Made by a program: the position numbers and the translations under genes. Source: an uncultured Pelagibacteraceae bacterium (GTDB taxonomy: Bacteria > Pseudomonadota > Alphaproteobacteria > Pelagibacterales > Pelagibacteraceae). From it: a DNA stretch of 64,000 nt. Numbering within the stretch: position 1 is the first letter of the stretch; the number at the start of each line of letters is the position of its first letter. Below the pieces are notes generated by a model. It saw nothing but the letters and a program-made list of their open reading frames with translations. It ran no database searches and was not told where the DNA came from. Positions 62,242 through 64,000 of the stretch are shown piece after piece. The DNA lies in NCBI GenBank assembly GCA_902631535.1, contig CACOYX010000001.1, forward strand, positions 1 through 64,000, read 5' to 3'.

Positions 62242-62294
62242 AAAATACAGTGAAATAGGGGCCAATAGACCCGATCGCCCGTCAAATAACAATT

Positions 62295-62570
62295 CTAGAG
62301 CCTTATACCCTCTTTTTTTAGTAAAAATCTCTTTGTTTTTATGCCTCCTTTGCCTGAATAGCCTCCAAGCGACCCGTCAGATCTTATAACTCTATGGCAA
62401 GGTATTTTGGGCGCATTCGGGTTTTTCCCTATCGCATTGGCCACAGCACGTACAGCAAGCGGTTTTCCTATACCTTTTGCCACTTGAGAGTAGGTTTTAA
62501 CGCTTCCACGAGGTATTTTCCTCAAATAAGCCCATACTTTTAGCTGAAATTCAGTTCCTACTAGCTTCAT
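62295..62570 (-). CDS. Single-domain MGMT-family DNA methyltransferase (C-terminal alkyltransferase domain only)
   Basis: FQLKVWAYLRKIPRGSVKTYSQVAKGIG, RAVANAIGKNP, active-site PCHRVIRSDGSLGGYSGG-like. Confidence 0.9.
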   Translation of the reverse strand: MKLVGTEFQLKVWAYLRKIPRGSVKTYSQVAKGIGKPLAVRAVANAIGKNPNAPKIPCHRVIRSDGSLGGYSGKGGIKTKRFLLKKEGIRL

Positions 62571-62734
62571 TAGTCAAATATTAGGTAAATGGTTAGAGAT
62601 ATGCCTAATATAAGGGCTATTATTAAGCCTAAAGCTATCATTTTTTTGCCTTTTGAACTTGAATTAGTCCAGAAGTACGAAATTCCGTAAACCGCAGCTA
62701 TAAATACTATTATTGGAAGAACAAATTTAATCAT
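62570..62734 (-). CDS. 54-aa two-TM small protein coupled to the MGMT gene (MIKFVLPIIVFIAAVYGISYFWTNSSSKGKKMIALGLIIALILGISLTIYLIFD)
   Basis: Read from the minus strand; TAATG overlap with the MGMT gene start; not in the ORF track. Confidence 0.5.
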   Translation of the reverse strand: MIKFVLPIIVFIAAVYGISYFWTNSSSKGKKMIALGLIIALILGISLTIYLIFD

Positions 62735-62754
62735 TGGCTTTCAAATTATAGGTA

Positions 62755-62783
62755 TTGACATCTAAAATCACTTAATATATTAT
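62755..62783 (+). promoter_or_regulatory. Near-consensus sigma70 promoter for integrase gene
   Basis: TTGACA (62755-62760), 17-bp spacer, TATTAT (62778-62783). Confidence 0.7.
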
Positions 62784-62810
62784 TTCCGATAATTAATGGT
62801 TATCGGAAAT
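62782..62810. repeat. Perfect 11-7-11 inverted repeat, candidate tyrosine-recombinase core site and/or operator
   Basis: ATTTCCGATAA (62782-62792) TTAATGG (62793-62799) TTATCGGAAAT (62800-62810), ending 1 nt before the integrase ATG. Confidence 0.7.
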
Positions 62811-62811
62811 T

Positions 62812-63726
62812 ATGAATGATTTAACAACTGAAATTAAAAAACTTGAAATTGAGACTTTAGACAATCTAAAGCTTTCAAAAGCTAAAAATACTATTCGTGC
62901 TTATAAATCTGATTTTAATGACTTTGCGTTATTTTGTTCAAAACATGGGATGAAAAGTATGCCTACTGATCCAAAGATCGTTTCCCTTTATCTGACGCAC
63001 TTATCAAAACAATCTAAATATAGCACTTTAAAAAGACGTTTAGCGTCTATAAATGTCATGCATAAATACAAAGGTCATTATTTAGATACTAAACATCCTA
63101 TAATCGTTGAGAACTTATTAGGTATAAAAAGACAAATAGGCGTTCATCAAAAAGCAAAAAAACCGTTATTATTCAATAATTTAAAACAAATCATTAAAGT
63201 AATAAATGACTCCAAAACGAGTGAATTAAAAAAATTAAGGGACAAAGCTTTAATTTTAGTAGGTTTCTCAGGAGGGTTCAGAAGATCAGAACTAGTAGCG
63301 ATTACTAGAGATGATGTTGAATTTGTCAAAGAAGGAGTAAAAATTTTTGTTAAAAAATCAAAATCTGATCAATCTGGAGAAGGAATGACTAAAGCAATCC
63401 CCTCTTTTAAATATGTAGAATATTGCCCGGTAGATCATCTTAAAAATTGGATGATTGAAAATAAAAATGATTTAGTTTTTCCTATATCAGATAAGAATGT
63501 AGCTTTAATAATTAAGAAACATGCTCTAAGCGCAGGTTTAGATGAAAAAAAATATGCTGGTCACAGTCTTAGATCAGGCTTTGCAACTACTACAGCTGAA
63601 TATGGAGCCAGTGAAAGAAATATCATGGCTATGACCGGTCACAAATCAGTTGATATGGTTAGAAGATATATCAAAGAAGCTGATTTATTTAAAAATAATG
63701 CTCTAAACAAAATATCCAATGAGTAG
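62812..63726 (+). CDS. Tyrosine-type site-specific recombinase/integrase
   Basis: Catalytic set present: GGFRRSEL (R), K in the beta-hairpin KKSKSDQ, HSLRSG (HxxR), TGHKSVDMVRRYI (H, Tyr); N-terminal SAM-like core-binding domain. Confidence 0.95.
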   Translation: MNDLTTEIKKLEIETLDNLKLSKAKNTIRAYKSDFNDFALFCSKHGMKSMPTDPKIVSLYLTHLSKQSKYSTLKRRLASINVMHKYKGHYLDTKHPIIVENLLGIKRQIGVHQKAKKPLLFNNLKQIIKVINDSKTSELKKLRDKALILVGFSGGFRRSELVAITRDDVEFVKEGVKIFVKKSKSDQSGEGMTKAIPSFKYVEYCPVDHLKNWMIENKNDLVFPISDKNVALIIKKHALSAGLDEKKYAGHSLRSGFATTTAEYGASERNIMAMTGHKSVDMVRRYIKEADLFKNNALNKISNE

Positions 63727-63756
63727 ACCAACAAAATACACAGAAATTAAAAATAT

Positions 63757-64000
63757 CTAAAAATTTTTAAGATAAAAATCGTTATTTATTCTATGTAACA
63801 ATTTAAATTGATTTTCATTTAAAAAAGATAAGATTTCGTCCTGAAGATGTGGAAATATTTCTATTTGTAAATAACAGTGATTATTTGAAAGAATGTCTGA
63901 TGCGCCTTTAAGAACGTTTAATTCGTGCCTTTCTACATCAATTTTAAAAAAAATCTTCTTATTTTTTAAAGGATACAAGTTATCTAATTTATCAGTGTCT
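63757..64000 (-). CDS. FkbM family methyltransferase, C-terminal part (continues past window end)
   Basis: FFKIDVERHELNVLKGASDIL matches the FkbM K(I/M)DVEGxExxxLxGA motif; reading frame stays open to position 64000. Confidence 0.8.
   Translation of the reverse strand, partial: DTDKLDNLYPLKNKKIFFKIDVERHELNVLKGASDILSNNHCYLQIEIFPHLQDEILSFLNENQFKLLHRINNDFYLKNF

Noticed and set aside
62120-62294. tmRNA or RNase P RNA in the GC-richer intergenic segment
   Set aside because: No tRNA-like T-arm/CCA, no RNase P conserved motifs; structure not matched.

Overview
AT-rich (~30% GC by eye), densely packed, mostly + strand alphaproteobacterial sequence. Gene content, small intergenic gaps and protein style fit the SAR11/Pelagibacterales clade; this is inference, no database was searched. 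Most of the window is core genome: gap/pyk; a Fur-box-preceded ferric-iron ABC operon with an embedded flavodoxin; aapJQMP; valS-ilvD-GMP; the conserved erpA/xthA | dgt-argS-nagZ-scpAB-tatABC-serS-yajC-secDF block; uvrA | ssb-gyrA-coaD-ppi-tgt; recG | sdhE; mltB-rlpA-dacB-tmk-holB-metG-tatD-MBL; nhaA. Six tRNAs are present (Arg-TCT, Asn-GTT, Cys-GCA, Lys-TTT, Ser-TGA, Pro-TGG), all with encoded CCA. The accessory-looking part is the right end (about 61.9-64 kb). It contains a repeat/palindrome-rich ~410 bp intergenic region with a consensus DnaA box, a compositionally foreign (~48% GC by hand count) single-domain MGMT gene, and a tyrosine recombinase. The recombinase is preceded by a perfect 11-7-11 inverted repeat whose arms resemble Xer/dif half-sites and which overlaps a near-consensus sigma70 promoter. 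The window ends in a partial FkbM methyltransferase. Several sub-60-aa ORFs missing from the supplied track are reported. No rRNA, CRISPR array or phage structural genes were seen.
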